NCBI RefSeq assembly: GCF_900290235.1 | Contig: NZ_OLMK01000009.1 | Coordinates: 1 to 64,000, forward strand | Source of the DNA: Streptomyces sp. MA5143a | Lineage (GTDB): Bacteria > Actinomycetota > Actinomycetes > Streptomycetales > Streptomycetaceae | Length of the DNA: 64,000 nt | Direction: 5' to 3' | Shown here: piece after piece, positions 1 to 8,400 of the stretch | How the letters are laid out: every line of letters begins with the position of its first letter | Position numbering within the stretch: the first letter of the stretch is position 1 | Made by a program: the position numbers and the translations under genes | The notes under the pieces: model-generated | What the model was told of the DNA's origin: nothing | Databases searched by the model: none | Seen by the model: only the letters and a program-made list of their open reading frames with translations

Positions 1-36
1 GGGCAGACGGGACTTTCGCAACACGCCCTAGACGCC

Positions 37-62
37 CACCGATCCCGCACACCGATCCCGCA
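37..62. repeat. 13-bp tandem repeat, two copies
   Basis: The unit caccgatcccgca occurs twice head to tail. It is non-coding and lies just left of a hairpin. No function is evident. Confidence 0.7.
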
Positions 63-89
63 CGCCGGCTGATGCGAACCGGTGCGGCC

Positions 90-131
90 ACGGCCCGGTC
101 CGACGGCTCCTTCGCCGTCGGGCCGGGCCGT
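90..131. terminator. Strong hairpin upstream of sodF
   Basis: An 18-bp inverted repeat (90-107 with 114-131, one G-U-type mismatch) encloses the 6-nt loop tccttc. It probably terminates a gene left of the window and insulates the sodF promoter. It lacks a long T tract, which is normal for Streptomyces terminators. Confidence 0.6.
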
Positions 132-173
132 CATGCGTGGGGCGCGGGCGCCTCTATTGCTGCTAGCGTGCAG

Positions 174-190
174 TTGCACATCAGTGGCAA
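174..190 (+). promoter_or_regulatory. Nur box (nickel-responsive operator) of sodF
   Basis: TTGCAC-N5-TGGCAA fits the published Streptomyces Nur consensus tTGCaa-N5-ttGCAA. It lies 21 bp before the sodF start, where bound Nur would block transcription. In S. coelicolor, Nur with nickel represses sodF, so iron SOD is made only when nickel is scarce. The site match is visible here; the regulation is inferred from the family. Confidence 0.75.
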
Positions 191-211
191 TAGTGTCGGA
201 GGATGTTGGAC

Positions 212-853
212 ATGGCGGTGTACACGCTCCCGGAGCTCCCCTACGACTACGCGGCGCTCGAACCGGTCATCAACCCGCAGATCATCGAGCTGCACCACGA
301 CAAGCACCACGCGGCGTACGTCAAGGGCGCGAACGACACGCTGGAACAGCTGGCGGAGGCGCGGGACAAGGAGCAGTGGGGTTCGATCAACGGCCTGGAG
401 AAGAACCTGGCCTTCCACCTCTCCGGCCACATCCTGCACTCCATCTACTGGCACAACATGACCGGTGACGGCGGCGGCGAGCCGTTGGAGAAGGACGGCG
501 TGGGCGAGCTGGCGGACGCCATCGCCGAGTCCTTCGGCTCGTTCGCGGCCTTCAAGGCGCAGCTGACCAAGGCGTCGGCGACGACGCAGGGCTCCGGCTG
601 GGGCGTGCTCGCGTACGAACCGCTCAGCGGTCGCCTCATCGTCGAGCAGGTCTACGACCACCAGGGCAACGTCGGCCAGGGTTCCACCCCCATCCTGGTC
701 TTCGACGCCTGGGAGCACGCCTTCTACCTCCAGTACAAGAACCAGAAGGTCGACTTCATCGACGCGATGTGGGCCGTCGTCAACTGGCAGGACGTGGCGC
801 GCCGTTACGCCGCCGCCAAAGAGCGCGGCGACAGCCTGCTGCTCGCCCCCTGA
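212..853 (+). CDS. sodF: Fe(Zn) superoxide dismutase
   Basis: This cytoplasmic enzyme converts superoxide to hydrogen peroxide and oxygen. The 213-residue product has the Fe/Mn-SOD layout: an N-terminal helical hairpin with the HHDKHH metal-ligand motif near residue 28, a second His in LSGHILHS, and the C-terminal DAWEHAFY motif that supplies the Asp and His ligands. I chose ATG 212 because GGAGG at 198-202 is 9 nt upstream; the in-frame ATG at 203 would touch that ribosome site. The gene stands alone between two hairpins and has a Nur box in its promoter, which points to nickel-repressed expression opposite a nickel SOD (not in this window). Confidence 0.95.
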   Translation: MAVYTLPELPYDYAALEPVINPQIIELHHDKHHAAYVKGANDTLEQLAEARDKEQWGSINGLEKNLAFHLSGHILHSIYWHNMTGDGGGEPLEKDGVGELADAIAESFGSFAAFKAQLTKASATTQGSGWGVLAYEPLSGRLIVEQVYDHQGNVGQGSTPILVFDAWEHAFYLQYKNQKVDFIDAMWAVVNWQDVARRYAAAKERGDSLLLAP

Positions 854-950
854 GCGTGATGACGCATGGCGCCGCGACCGTGGCGGCGTCCGCACCGACG
901 TCCTGCTCGTGATCGTCTTCTCAACCTTCACATGCAGGCGGTAGGAGGAA

Positions 951-983
951 GGGCTCCCGCGAGGACGTGACTCGCGGGAGCCC
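951..983. terminator. Bidirectional terminator between sodF and the permease
   Basis: A perfect 12-bp stem (951-962 with 972-983) around a 9-nt loop lies between two convergent genes, followed by a short pyrimidine run. Confidence 0.8.
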
Positions 984-988
984 TTCTG

Positions 989-2638
989 TCACCCGGCCGC
1001 CGGCAGGACATGGTCGCCGACGTTGTCGGTGCTCAGGCACAGCGAGCAGACGACGGCGTCATGGGTCTGACACGCGGCCAGATCGGGCCGCTCGTACGGC
1101 TGGTGGCACACGTGGCAGTCGAACATCACGCCGCTCGGGTTGCCGTCGGCGTCGAGCATCGGCTCCTCGATACCGTCGTCGGTACGGCGCAGGTAGTACT
1201 TGCCCCGGGTGACGATCGCCATGATCGGAGTGAGGACGAAGGCGATGAGGGCGGCGGCGACGGGGGAGTACGGCTGGAGGGTGTCGCCGAGGGCGTGGAA
1301 GTACATGGCGATGGACAGCCCGGACGCGGCGACGAAGGCGACGACCCCGACCGGGTTGACGGCGTGGAGCATGCCGCGGCGGAACTCGGGGGCGTGCGGG
1401 GAGAGTTTCAGCAGGTACTTGTTGACGCCGATGTCGGTGGCCACGGTGACGACCCAGGCGATGGCGCAGTTCGAGTAGAAGCCCAGGATGCTGTTGAGGA
1501 AGCTGAACATGTCGGCCTCCATCAGCGCGAGCGCGAAGGCCAGGTTGACCAGGACGAACACCATACGGCCCGGATAGCGCCTGGTGACGCGGGTGAAGGA
1601 GTTCGTCCAGGCGAGGGAACCGGAGTACGCGTTCGTCACGTTGATCTTGATCTGGCTGATCACGACCAGGGCCACGGCCAGCGGCAGCACCGTCCAGGAC
1701 GGCAGCATCGCGTCGAAGGCCCCCTTGAACTGCTGGATCGGCTCGGTGGCGACCGCCGGCCCCACCTCGGCGAGGACGTACACGGCGAGGAAGACACCGA
1801 TGGCCTGCTTCAGCGCGCCGAGCACCACCCAGCCGGGACCCGCCATGACGACCGCCGTCCACCAGGCGCGCCTGTTCGCCTCGGTCTTCGGCGGCATGAA
1901 CCGCAGATAGTCGATCTGCTCGCCGATCTGAGCGATCAGGGACAGGCACACGCCCGCACCGAGCAGCACGGAGGCGGTGTTGACGGCCCCCTCGCCGTCG
2001 GTCCCTGCGTAGGAGAGGAACCGGTCGACCGTCCCGGGGTCGGTGGAGACGAGGTACACCAACGGGGCGACCATCAACAGCAGCCAGATCGGGGTCGTCC
2101 ACACCTGGAGCTTGCTCAGCGCCTTCATGCCGTAGACGACCAGCGGGATCACCATGAGGGTGGACACCAGATAGCCCAGCCACAGGGGCATCCCGAGCCC
2201 CAGCTTCAGGCCCTGGGCCATGATCGAGCCCTCCAGCGCGAAGAAGATGAACGTGAAGCTCGCGAAGATGACGCTGGTGAGCACCGAGCCGTAGTACCCG
2301 AAGCCGGAGCCGCGGGTGATGAGATCCAGGTCGATGTTGTAGCGGGCGCCGTAGTACGCCAGCGGGAACCCGGTCACGAAGATGACCACGGCGGCGACGG
2401 TGATCGCCACGAGCGCGTTGCCGGTGCCGTGGGCGAAGGCGATCCCGGCGCCGATGGAGAAGTCGGCCATGTACGCGATGCCGCCGAGCGCCGTGGTCGC
2501 CACCACCATCGGGGTCCAGCGGCGGTAACCGCGGGGCGCGAACCGGAGGGTGTAGTCCTCCAGGGTCTCCCTGGTCGCCTGGCTCGTGGCGGCTCTCGCC
2601 GGGTCCGTGGTGGTCAGCCGTGACTCGGTGGTGCTCAT
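989..2638 (-). CDS. NCS1 purine-cytosine permease family transporter with Cys-rich tail
   Basis: This 549-residue integral membrane protein belongs to the nucleobase:cation symporter-1 family (cytosine, purine, hydantoin or allantoin uptake). It has about 12 hydrophobic segments from residue 40 to 490. The start at 2638 (MSTTES) follows AGGAGG. After the last membrane segment comes an unusual tail of about 50 residues with FDCHVCHQPYERP, an internal Cys/His and VVCSLCL, which resembles a small zinc-binding knuckle. NCS1 carriers normally end without such a module. The substrate cannot be read from sequence. It is divergent from the FG-GAP gene. Confidence 0.85.
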   Translation of the reverse strand: MSTTESRLTTTDPARAATSQATRETLEDYTLRFAPRGYRRWTPMVVATTALGGIAYMADFSIGAGIAFAHGTGNALVAITVAAVVIFVTGFPLAYYGARYNIDLDLITRGSGFGYYGSVLTSVIFASFTFIFFALEGSIMAQGLKLGLGMPLWLGYLVSTLMVIPLVVYGMKALSKLQVWTTPIWLLLMVAPLVYLVSTDPGTVDRFLSYAGTDGEGAVNTASVLLGAGVCLSLIAQIGEQIDYLRFMPPKTEANRRAWWTAVVMAGPGWVVLGALKQAIGVFLAVYVLAEVGPAVATEPIQQFKGAFDAMLPSWTVLPLAVALVVISQIKINVTNAYSGSLAWTNSFTRVTRRYPGRMVFVLVNLAFALALMEADMFSFLNSILGFYSNCAIAWVVTVATDIGVNKYLLKLSPHAPEFRRGMLHAVNPVGVVAFVAASGLSIAMYFHALGDTLQPYSPVAAALIAFVLTPIMAIVTRGKYYLRRTDDGIEEPMLDADGNPSGVMFDCHVCHQPYERPDLAACQTHDAVVCSLCLSTDNVGDHVLPAAG

Positions 2639-3001
2639 GGGCACGCCTCCTTGGTCGGGTTCGGTACCGGTGGGGGACGGTCGTGGCCGCGGCTGCCGGG
2701 AGGGGAAGGCGCGGCCCGGATCCCGGGGATCAGCCGCGCTCGGCGTGGAGGACGGTTCGCATGCGCAGACAGCCTCGCGTCCATGCCACGTGACGCTAGG
2801 CAGCGGTCGTAACCCCTGGGCGCGCCCCGGATGAACCCGATGTTTCGGAAGGCTCTCGGGCCCGTCCCTTCCGCACCGGCGCGCCATGGCCGCTTCACCC
2901 GGCAGCCGTCGCACAACCATCCGGTGTTTCCCGGTGTCTTGGAGGTGAGTCACACCCGTGCGAGGCGTCTCGATGTCGCTCGCGCTTTGAGGAGGAGCAC
3001 C
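2639..3001. other. Divergent intergenic region
   Basis: This 363-bp gap must hold the promoters of the permease and the FG-GAP gene. I see no gene in it. A short dyad, gtga-g-tcac, lies near 2945 and a CACGTG near 2788; neither can be tied to a known regulator. Confidence 0.4.
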
Positions 3002-4477
3002 GTGGGAATCCGCCGACCTGCCGTATCGACCGCCGTGGCCGCCGCCCTGATCGGGTCGTTCGGCGTGCCGCTCGTCGCGGGCACCGCGTCCGCGAAGGAC
3101 GGCGTCGCGACCGTGCGCGAGGACTTCGACGGGGACGGCTACCAGGACGTCGCCGTCGCCGCCCCGGGCGCGAGCGTCGGCGGCCATGCCCGCGCCGGAT
3201 ACATCGCGGTCAGCTACGGCTCCCCGCAGGGCCTCGACCCCAAGCGCACCAAGGTCATCACCCAGGACACCACCCACGTGCCCGGCGCCTCCGGTGACAA
3301 CCACGTCTTCGGCTACGCGATGGTCGCCCGCGACCTGGACGACGACGGCCTGACCGACCTGGCCGTGGTCGCCCGCGACTACCGGCCGGAGGACAACGTC
3401 AACGGGTCGGTGACCGTCCTGTGGGGCCGGAAGACCGGCCTGTCCGGCGACGGCGCCGTCCGCGTCGGCGCACCGGCGAACGCCCAGGTCGGCGACGACC
3501 TCACCGCCGGCGACTTCGACGGCGACGGATACACGGACCTGTTCATGGGCAACGGGAACGAGTACGACTTCCACGACGTCCTCTACGGCCCCTTCGGCCG
3601 CAACGGCGCCCCCTCCCGCACCCAGCAGGTGCAGGTGTACAGCACCGACAACTCCATCAACTCCACCGCCACCGGCGACTTCAACGGCGACGGCGTCGAG
3701 GACCTCGCGACGTTCTACGTCTACGAGAACCACGCCGAGGGCGGCAAGCTGTGGCTCGGCTCCAAGTCCGGCCTGTCCAACGTCCCGCAGCGGCTGAACT
3801 CCGCGGCGGGCACCGCCGTCGCCGACTTCGACCGCGACGGCTACGCCGACCTCGCCACCCGCGTCTTCCTCAACGGCGACACCGAGGGCACCGAGGAGGA
3901 CCCGGGCACCGTCAAGATCTACTACGGTTCCGCGTCCGGCCCCAGCCAGACCCGTACGCAGACGATCACCCAGAACACGGCGGGTGTGCCCGGTGTGAGC
4001 GAGAAGGGCGACCAGTTCGGCGGACGGTTGCACGCGGGCGACGTGAACGGCGACGGATACCCCGACCTGGCCGTCGGTGTCCCCGGCGAGGCGATCGGTT
4101 CCAAGGCCAGGGCCGGCGCCGTGGTGCTGCTCAAGGGCGCCAAGGGCGGGCTCACCGGCAAGGGCGCGCAGGCGTTCCACCAGGACACGACGGGAGTCCC
4201 GGGTGCCGCGGAGTCCGGCGACGTGTTCGGCGCGGCGCTGCGTCTGCTCGACATGACGGGTGACGGCAGGGCGGACCTGGTCGCGGGCGCGCCGGGCGAG
4301 AACCTGGGCAGCGTCGTGAACGGCGGCGCGGTGTGGCTGCTGCCCGGCACGGCCTCCGGCCTGACCGCCGCCAAGTCGGTCGCGGAGAACCCGACGGACA
4401 TCGGGGCCCCGGCGCCGAGGGCGCTGTTCGGCGCGAACCTGAGCGGCGACAACGGCGCGGGAGTGGTGATCCCGTAG
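3002..4477 (+). CDS. Secreted FG-GAP (integrin-like beta-propeller) repeat protein
   Basis: The 491-residue product begins with a Sec signal peptide (RR, hydrophobic core, cleavage after TASA). It then has seven calcium-binding DxDxDG-type motifs, such as DFDGDGYQD, DLDDDGLTD, DFNGDGVED, DVNGDGYPD and DMTGDGRAD, each followed by the DLAVGAPGE-like strand of FG-GAP blades. Seven blades suit a closed beta-propeller. GTG 3002 was chosen because GAGGAGG lies 6-7 nt upstream and the signal peptide starts there. These exported proteins are common in Streptomyces but have no established substrate. It lies upstream of the phosphotransferase on the same strand. Confidence 0.85.
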   Translation: MGIRRPAVSTAVAAALIGSFGVPLVAGTASAKDGVATVREDFDGDGYQDVAVAAPGASVGGHARAGYIAVSYGSPQGLDPKRTKVITQDTTHVPGASGDNHVFGYAMVARDLDDDGLTDLAVVARDYRPEDNVNGSVTVLWGRKTGLSGDGAVRVGAPANAQVGDDLTAGDFDGDGYTDLFMGNGNEYDFHDVLYGPFGRNGAPSRTQQVQVYSTDNSINSTATGDFNGDGVEDLATFYVYENHAEGGKLWLGSKSGLSNVPQRLNSAAGTAVADFDRDGYADLATRVFLNGDTEGTEEDPGTVKIYYGSASGPSQTRTQTITQNTAGVPGVSEKGDQFGGRLHAGDVNGDGYPDLAVGVPGEAIGSKARAGAVVLLKGAKGGLTGKGAQAFHQDTTGVPGAAESGDVFGAALRLLDMTGDGRADLVAGAPGENLGSVVNGGAVWLLPGTASGLTAAKSVAENPTDIGAPAPRALFGANLSGDNGAGVVIP

Positions 4478-4515
4478 CCGACGAGCCGACGAGCCGGCAC
4501 CGGGGGCACCCTCAG

Positions 4516-4521
4516 TACTGT
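4516..4521 (+). promoter_or_regulatory. -10 element for a leaderless transcript
   Basis: TACTGT matches the Streptomyces TAnnnT -10 pattern and ends 8 nt before ATG 4530. There is no Shine-Dalgarno sequence, so the mRNA probably starts at or next to the start codon. Confidence 0.5.
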
Positions 4522-4529
4522 GGCGTCGC

Positions 4530-4576
4530 ATGACGGACACGGACACGGACACGGACACGGACACGGACACGGACAC
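4530..4576 (+). repeat. GGACAC hexanucleotide microsatellite at a start codon
   Basis: About seven tandem GGACAC units immediately follow the ATG and encode alternating Thr-Asp. Because the unit is 6 bp, copy-number change alters protein length but not frame. Confidence 0.85.
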
Positions 4577-5486
4577 CGGCACCGAGATCGACACCGGCAC
4601 CGAGATCGAGATCACCGCAGACCTGGTCCGCGACCTGCTGAAGGAACAGCACCCGGACCTCGCCGGGCTGGCCGTCCGTGAGGTGGCGGGCGGCTGGGGC
4701 AACCAGATGTGGCGCCTCGGGGACGAGTTGGCCGTACGCATGCAGCGCATGGACCCCACTCCGGAGCTCCAGCTGAAGGAGCGGCGGTGGCTGCCGGTGC
4801 TGGCCCCGCGCCTGCCGCTCCCGGTGCCGCGCCCGGTGCGGTTCGGTGAACCGTCCGAACGCTTTCCCAAGCACTGGACCGTGATGACGTGGGTCCCCGG
4901 TGAGCCGCTGGACCACGGCTCGATCAGCCGCGGCGACCACGCAGCCGACACACTGGCGGGCTTCCTCCGGGCGCTTCATACGGAGGCGCCCGCAGAGGCG
5001 CCGGTCTCCACCGACTTCGGCGCCCACCCCAGGGACTGCACGGACGGCTTCGAGCACTTCTTCGAGGCCGTCGTCCCCGACGACATCGCCGCCGACGTCC
5101 GGGCCGTCTGGGACGACGCCGTCGCGGCCCCCGCTTGGGAGGCTCCGCCGGTGTGGGTGCACGGCGACCTCCATCCCGCGAACGTCGTCGTCTCGGGCGG
5201 AACGCTCACGGGCGTCGTCGACTTCGGCGCCCTGTCCGCCGGTGATCCGGCATGGGACCTGGCCGCCGCATGGGTCCTGCTGCCCGCGGGCGCGGTCTCC
5301 CGCTTCTTCGACACGTACGCGGAGGCCGACGAGGCGGCGATCCGGCGCGCCCGCGGGCTGGCCGCCATGAGAAGCCTGTTCCTGATGCTGATGGGCCGGA
5401 ACGGAGACCGAGGCATCCCCGGCGGCAAGCCCCACTGGGGCCCCAGGGGCCGAGCGGCGCTGGACCGTGTTCTGAACGGCGTTTGA
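4530..5486 (+). CDS. Aminoglycoside phosphotransferase (APH)-fold kinase
   Basis: The 318-residue protein has the APH/choline-kinase fold: a nucleotide-binding N-lobe with a VRMQRM strand, the catalytic loop HGDLHPANV near residue 212, and the metal-binding VVDFG motif about 20 residues later followed by GDPAWDLAAAW. It would phosphorylate a small hydroxylated molecule. Aminoglycoside resistance is possible, but most chromosomal members have unknown substrates. The first 25 residues are Thr-Asp/Gly-Thr repeats encoded by a GGACAC microsatellite, probably a disordered extension. The start has no ribosome site and looks leaderless. Confidence 0.8.
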   Translation: MTDTDTDTDTDTDTDTGTEIDTGTEIEITADLVRDLLKEQHPDLAGLAVREVAGGWGNQMWRLGDELAVRMQRMDPTPELQLKERRWLPVLAPRLPLPVPRPVRFGEPSERFPKHWTVMTWVPGEPLDHGSISRGDHAADTLAGFLRALHTEAPAEAPVSTDFGAHPRDCTDGFEHFFEAVVPDDIAADVRAVWDDAVAAPAWEAPPVWVHGDLHPANVVVSGGTLTGVVDFGALSAGDPAWDLAAAWVLLPAGAVSRFFDTYAEADEAAIRRARGLAAMRSLFLMLMGRNGDRGIPGGKPHWGPRGRAALDRVLNGV

Positions 5487-5639
5487 CGCGATCTGGCCGA
5501 CGCGGGCCTCGACGACCTCATTGAGTCGGCGTCACCCTGAAACTGAGGATCCGCAGCCTGGCGGGCGAGCCCGGTGGGCCCGAGGGGCATGGCTCGCAAC
5601 CGCGATGTCGAAGTTCCTCGAGCTGGCTCCGGCGAGGTG

Positions 5640-6164
5640 CTACCAGGACGAAGAGCTTCTGCGGACACCCAGCAGACCCTTCCCGGACCGGGACAGACAC
5701 CGGTCAGCAGACCCCGCAGCCGGGCGGCGAGGGCGGGGGCGTGATCCCGCCTGCGTCGCTCCGCGGTCGGCGAGGGCGCGGACCTTGGTCCCGATCACGT
5801 CCTCCTCCGCGAGGACGGGGCCGTACGGGCTCTGGGCGACCGGCCGCCAGAAGATCTCCTTGAGGATGTCGACTTCGCATTCCTGCCCAGTGGCCGGGTC
5901 GGCCACGGTGAATCGGGCGGACAGCGGGGCGGTCTCCAGCGCCTGCACCTTCCAGCCGCGGGCTTCCAGGCCGGCGCGGAGCGTGGCGGCGATGTCGGCC
6001 ATGGGCGCCGGGTTCTCGGTGGCGACGTCGAGGTCCTGGCTGGGGCGGTTCACGAGGCGGTGTGCCCGCATGGCGTATCCCCCGGTGAGAACCAGTGGAT
6101 ACGGGGAACCGAGCGCGATCACATCCGCCAGGAGCCGCGTGTGCAGCTCCGGCATGTCCGTCAC
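5640..6164 (-). pseudogene. AbiEii/AbiGii-type nucleotidyltransferase, frameshifted at its 3' end
   Basis: The first ~128 residues read as an AbiEii-like nucleotidyltransferase: LVLTGGYAMRAHRL (the GG motif) followed by PSQDLDVATE (the DxD metal site) and a conserved EVDILKEIFW strand, ending at KVRALADRG. After that the frame turns into Arg/Pro-rich nonsense, while another frame continues with an Ala/Leu helix, so the C-terminal helical domain has been lost to a frameshift. The GTG start at 6164 overlaps the upstream stop as GTGA, so the two genes were translationally coupled. In AbiE systems the NTase is the toxin. Here it is probably inactive or altered. Confidence 0.6.
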
Positions 6165-6553
6165 GCGGCTGCCCGGGTGCGGGAGGCGAGCTGGGGGAAG
6201 GCGTCCTCCCACACGGTGCGCACGGTGCGGCCGACGAGGGTGCGCAGCACTGGCCACAGCTGGAGGAGCAGGTCCTGGTTGAGGTAGCGGGGCAGGTCGT
6301 CGTGCAGGCCCTCGTGCAGGACGGTGCGGTACAGGCCCATGCGCTGGCGAGGTTTGTCCAGGTCGTAGGAGGTCATCCCGGACCATGCAAGGTGCAGCGG
6401 AAGCTCCACGATGCCGTGGGCCGGTCCGCGCAGCTCGTCCAGGGACTCCGGCAGACGGCGCCGGAACTTTTCCCGGTACAGCGCGAGGTCCTCGGCGTCT
6501 GCACTCGAGAGGTTCCTCGGCCCGGGTGCGGTGTGCTGCGGGTGGGAGGCCAT
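6161..6553 (-). CDS. Conserved partner gene of the AbiEii-like nucleotidyltransferase
   Basis: About 130 residues, starting MASHPQH. The body is a helical protein with conserved-looking blocks (PESLDELRGPAHG, LHLAWSGMTSYDLD, LYRTVLHEGLHDDL). I recall similar proteins encoded directly upstream of AbiEii-type NTases in actinomycetes, but no functional domain is recognisable. The position and GTGA coupling suggest an antitoxin or accessory role. The start is uncertain because GGAGG lies only 1 nt before ATG 6553; a start further upstream is possible. Confidence 0.55.
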   Translation of the reverse strand: MASHPQHTAPGPRNLSSADAEDLALYREKFRRRLPESLDELRGPAHGIVELPLHLAWSGMTSYDLDKPRQRMGLYRTVLHEGLHDDLPRYLNQDLLLQLWPVLRTLVGRTVRTVWEDAFPQLASRTRAAA

Positions 6554-7056
6554 GCCTCCATTATGACGGCCGCCGAAGCGGTGCGGGTCGTGAGCGAGCA
6601 GGACATGCGATGCCGATCGCTTACACACTCGACCTCGCACGCGCCGTCGAAGGCCGTTCCTGCACATGCTGACGTCGACTGCGTTCGCGGGCTCGAGAGT
6701 GACGGGTGGCTTGGCGCCGGCACCGGGAGGCCGCACAGGGACGGGGGCTTGTGGCTCCATTCATGGAGCCAATGTCCCTGTCTGATGTCCGTTGCGGGTG
6801 CAGCAAGGTCGGCTGGCCAGATGCCGGGCGGGGAACGGGGCGGAGTCGAAGTGACAGGCGCAGGACCTGTGTCGTCAGCCGATTCTCCCCAACGGCTTCA
6901 GGAGGGTGAAAGACCTGGTCAGAGGCTTAACCGAGGCAGGTAGGCGAGATCCTTTGCATCACTTCTCCCCCAGGGACTCCCCAGAGCCGATTCTGGCCCG
7001 ATCCGTACCCGTGCGAGAGCAAAGGCCGCAGAAGAACTGAGCTCGGCAAGAGGGAC
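6554..7056. other. Gene-free decayed region left of the corA fragment
   Basis: No credible gene is visible on either strand. It contains one copy of GATTCTCCCCA (6881-6891), identical to the tandem pair beside the integrase remnant at 15306-15327, and looser cttctcccccag/gactccccag copies near 6963-6982. The sequence therefore looks like old attachment-site flank DNA rather than an ordinary promoter region. Confidence 0.45.
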
Positions 7057-7237
7057 TCAGAGCCAGTCCCGTCGCTTGAAAATCACGTACAAGCTGACGC
7101 AAACGATACCCATCAAGCCGATCGCGAAGGGGTATCCGAAGGTCCAGCTCAGTTCCGGCATGTGCGTGAAGTTCATGCCGTAGACCGTGCCGACCAGGGT
7201 CGGGGCGAAGAGGATCGCCGCCCAGGAGGAGATCTTC
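7057..7237 (-). pseudogene. Orphan 3' end of corA (displaced by integration)
   Basis: Reading leftward, this encodes the last ~60 residues of a CorA magnesium transporter: ISSWAAILFAPTLVG, the signature YGMNF at the end of TM1, TM2, and the C-terminal FKRRDWL. Nothing upstream continues the gene. Similarity to the intact corA at 15403-16575 stops abruptly after a 33-bp identical block. The 148 bp before the block are co-linear with no gaps and about 78% identical by hand count. This is the expected scar when an element integrates inside a gene and supplies a replacement 3' end. Confidence 0.75.
7205..7237. repeat. Left attachment core (33 bp), identical to 15551-15583
   Basis: The block begins gcgaagaggatcgccgccca and ends gagatcttc. 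It is identical at both ends of the 7.2-15.6 kb element, while sequence on its left is only ~78% alike and on its right unrelated. It lies in the TM1 coding region of corA. Confidence 0.7.
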
Positions 7238-7359
7238 GTTGAAGTCGTCACCCTCATGGCGCTGACCTGCACGGATCGCCTTATGAGGGGGGCTGACCTG
7301 GGGCTTTGCTCGTTTCCGCTGCTTTCACGGTGACGCCGTTTTACGCGGTCGATTTGGCG

Positions 7360-7513
7360 TGAACGTCACTGGATACCGCACCTTCAGGGAGGCGAGGTTC
7401 GCCGGCATCTTCGAGGGTCAATCGCAGTTCGGACTCGGGGTCCGCGCCCGTCTGCCCTTCTGGGCGCTGCACTGGACGGGTATCTCGTGGTGGACGTGGC
7501 TCCCACCTGGTGA
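7360..7513 (+). pseudogene. AMIN-like domain C-terminal remnant
   Basis: The frame beginning FREARFAGIFEGQ runs through GLGVRARLPF. After one frameshift it ends as GYLVVDVAPTW-stop, which resembles the end of the actinobacterial AMIN-like domain (GVGVRxRLPFRVFxL..RVVVDVAH). No upstream coding sequence remains. I call it a decayed fragment inside the mobile element; family assignment is tentative. Confidence 0.35.
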
Positions 7514-7582
7514 GTCACCGCCGCTGACTGCAGCCGTCCTGGACCGCCACGCGCGTGGTCCGGGAAAGGGAGGTGCTTTCGG

Positions 7583-8065
7583 TCAGGACCCTTGTGACAC
7601 GGTGGTGTAAACGGATGGTGTGGGCCGGACGGCATCGGAAGTCGTGTCCGGTTCTGTTTCGCCGGCCGGAGGCGGCAGCGTGCCCAGGTGGGCCTCGACA
7701 CGGGAGCGCAGGAGTTGGTACTCCGCCCAGCGGCGGGGCAGTGGTCCGGCAGGACGCCGGACCACGCGGGCGCCGCTGACGACCTGGCCGCACTGGAACT
7801 GCTCGCGGGTCAGATCGAGCTCGACACCGCTGGGCAGGCGGTTCCACCAGTGGTAGCCGTAATGTTCACCGCCCGAGTGGACATCGCCGAGCATGAGATC
7901 GCCGCCGAAGATGTCGTGCAGGACGAGCGCGGTGACGTCGCACTGACCCCAAGAGGGGTTGTCCGGTTGCCATCCGGCGCTGGCCAAGTCGTCGAGTGAG
8001 CACGTGTCAGCCGACCAACTGGCCCGCAGCGCAAGGTCGATCTCGTTCAAGGTCCAGAGCGTCAT
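7583..8065 (-). CDS. YunG family protein
   Basis: About 160 residues starting MTLWTLNEIDLALRASW, with conserved blocks CSLDDLASAGW, WGQCDVTALVLHDIFGG and GYHWWNRLPSGVELDLTREQF. I recognise this as the YunG-like family, small cytosolic proteins of unknown biochemical role. The Cys and His residues in the core (CDVTALV, HYGYHWW) suggest a papain/transglutaminase-like fold, but that is inference. ATGs at 8077 and 8086 are alternative starts; none has a clear ribosome site. It is intact cargo of the element. The C-terminal 30 residues are low in conservation. Confidence 0.6.
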   Translation of the reverse strand: MTLWTLNEIDLALRASWSADTCSLDDLASAGWQPDNPSWGQCDVTALVLHDIFGGDLMLGDVHSGGEHYGYHWWNRLPSGVELDLTREQFQCGQVVSGARVVRRPAGPLPRRWAEYQLLRSRVEAHLGTLPPPAGETEPDTTSDAVRPTPSVYTTVSQGS

Positions 8066-8205
8066 GGGAAAGAGCATGTCAGACAAGCTGACGCACGGCG
8101 GTCAGGGAGCCGAGGCAACGTCGGCCCCCGACTCGACTCTCGGGGCCGAAACCGCGTGCCGTGGACCTGCGCCGATCCCGGTCATCCCATGCGGGGGCCC
8201 GGTCT

Positions 8206-8400
8206 TCAGAACCCGGCGAGCAGCCGGGCCACGGCGGCCCGGTCGATCTTGCCGTTCGCGGTCAACGGAAGAGCTTCGACCGTCATCAGCCGCCCCGGGA
8301 CGGCGTACGGGGGGCGGGCCGTCCGTACTGCCGTGAGGACCGACGCATGGGGGTGAGCGGCCCCGCCGACGACCATGGCACTGAGCCCGCCGGCCTCCGA
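8206..8400 (-). pseudogene. C-terminal scrap of an AMP-dependent synthetase / adenylation domain
   Basis: The minus strand ends with RPPYAVPGRLMTVEALPLT, then NGKIDRAAVARLLAGF and a stop. This is the A10 motif (PxTxNGKIDR) that closes adenylation domains of the NRPS/acyl-CoA synthetase superfamily. The A10 lysine is present, but nothing upstream resembles the rest of the enzyme, so this is a decayed 3' end. Confidence 0.55.

Noticed and set aside
989..4951. A 1320-codon minus-strand open frame
   Set aside because: Only its last 549 codons (989-2638) are the permease. The rest is an antisense shadow of the FG-GAP and phosphotransferase genes caused by GC-rich codon bias.
7057..7272. A small intact membrane protein at the left corA end
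   Set aside because: The first residues of that frame are unrelated to CorA and come from beyond the attachment core; the rest is the exact C-terminal end of CorA, so it is a truncated fragment.
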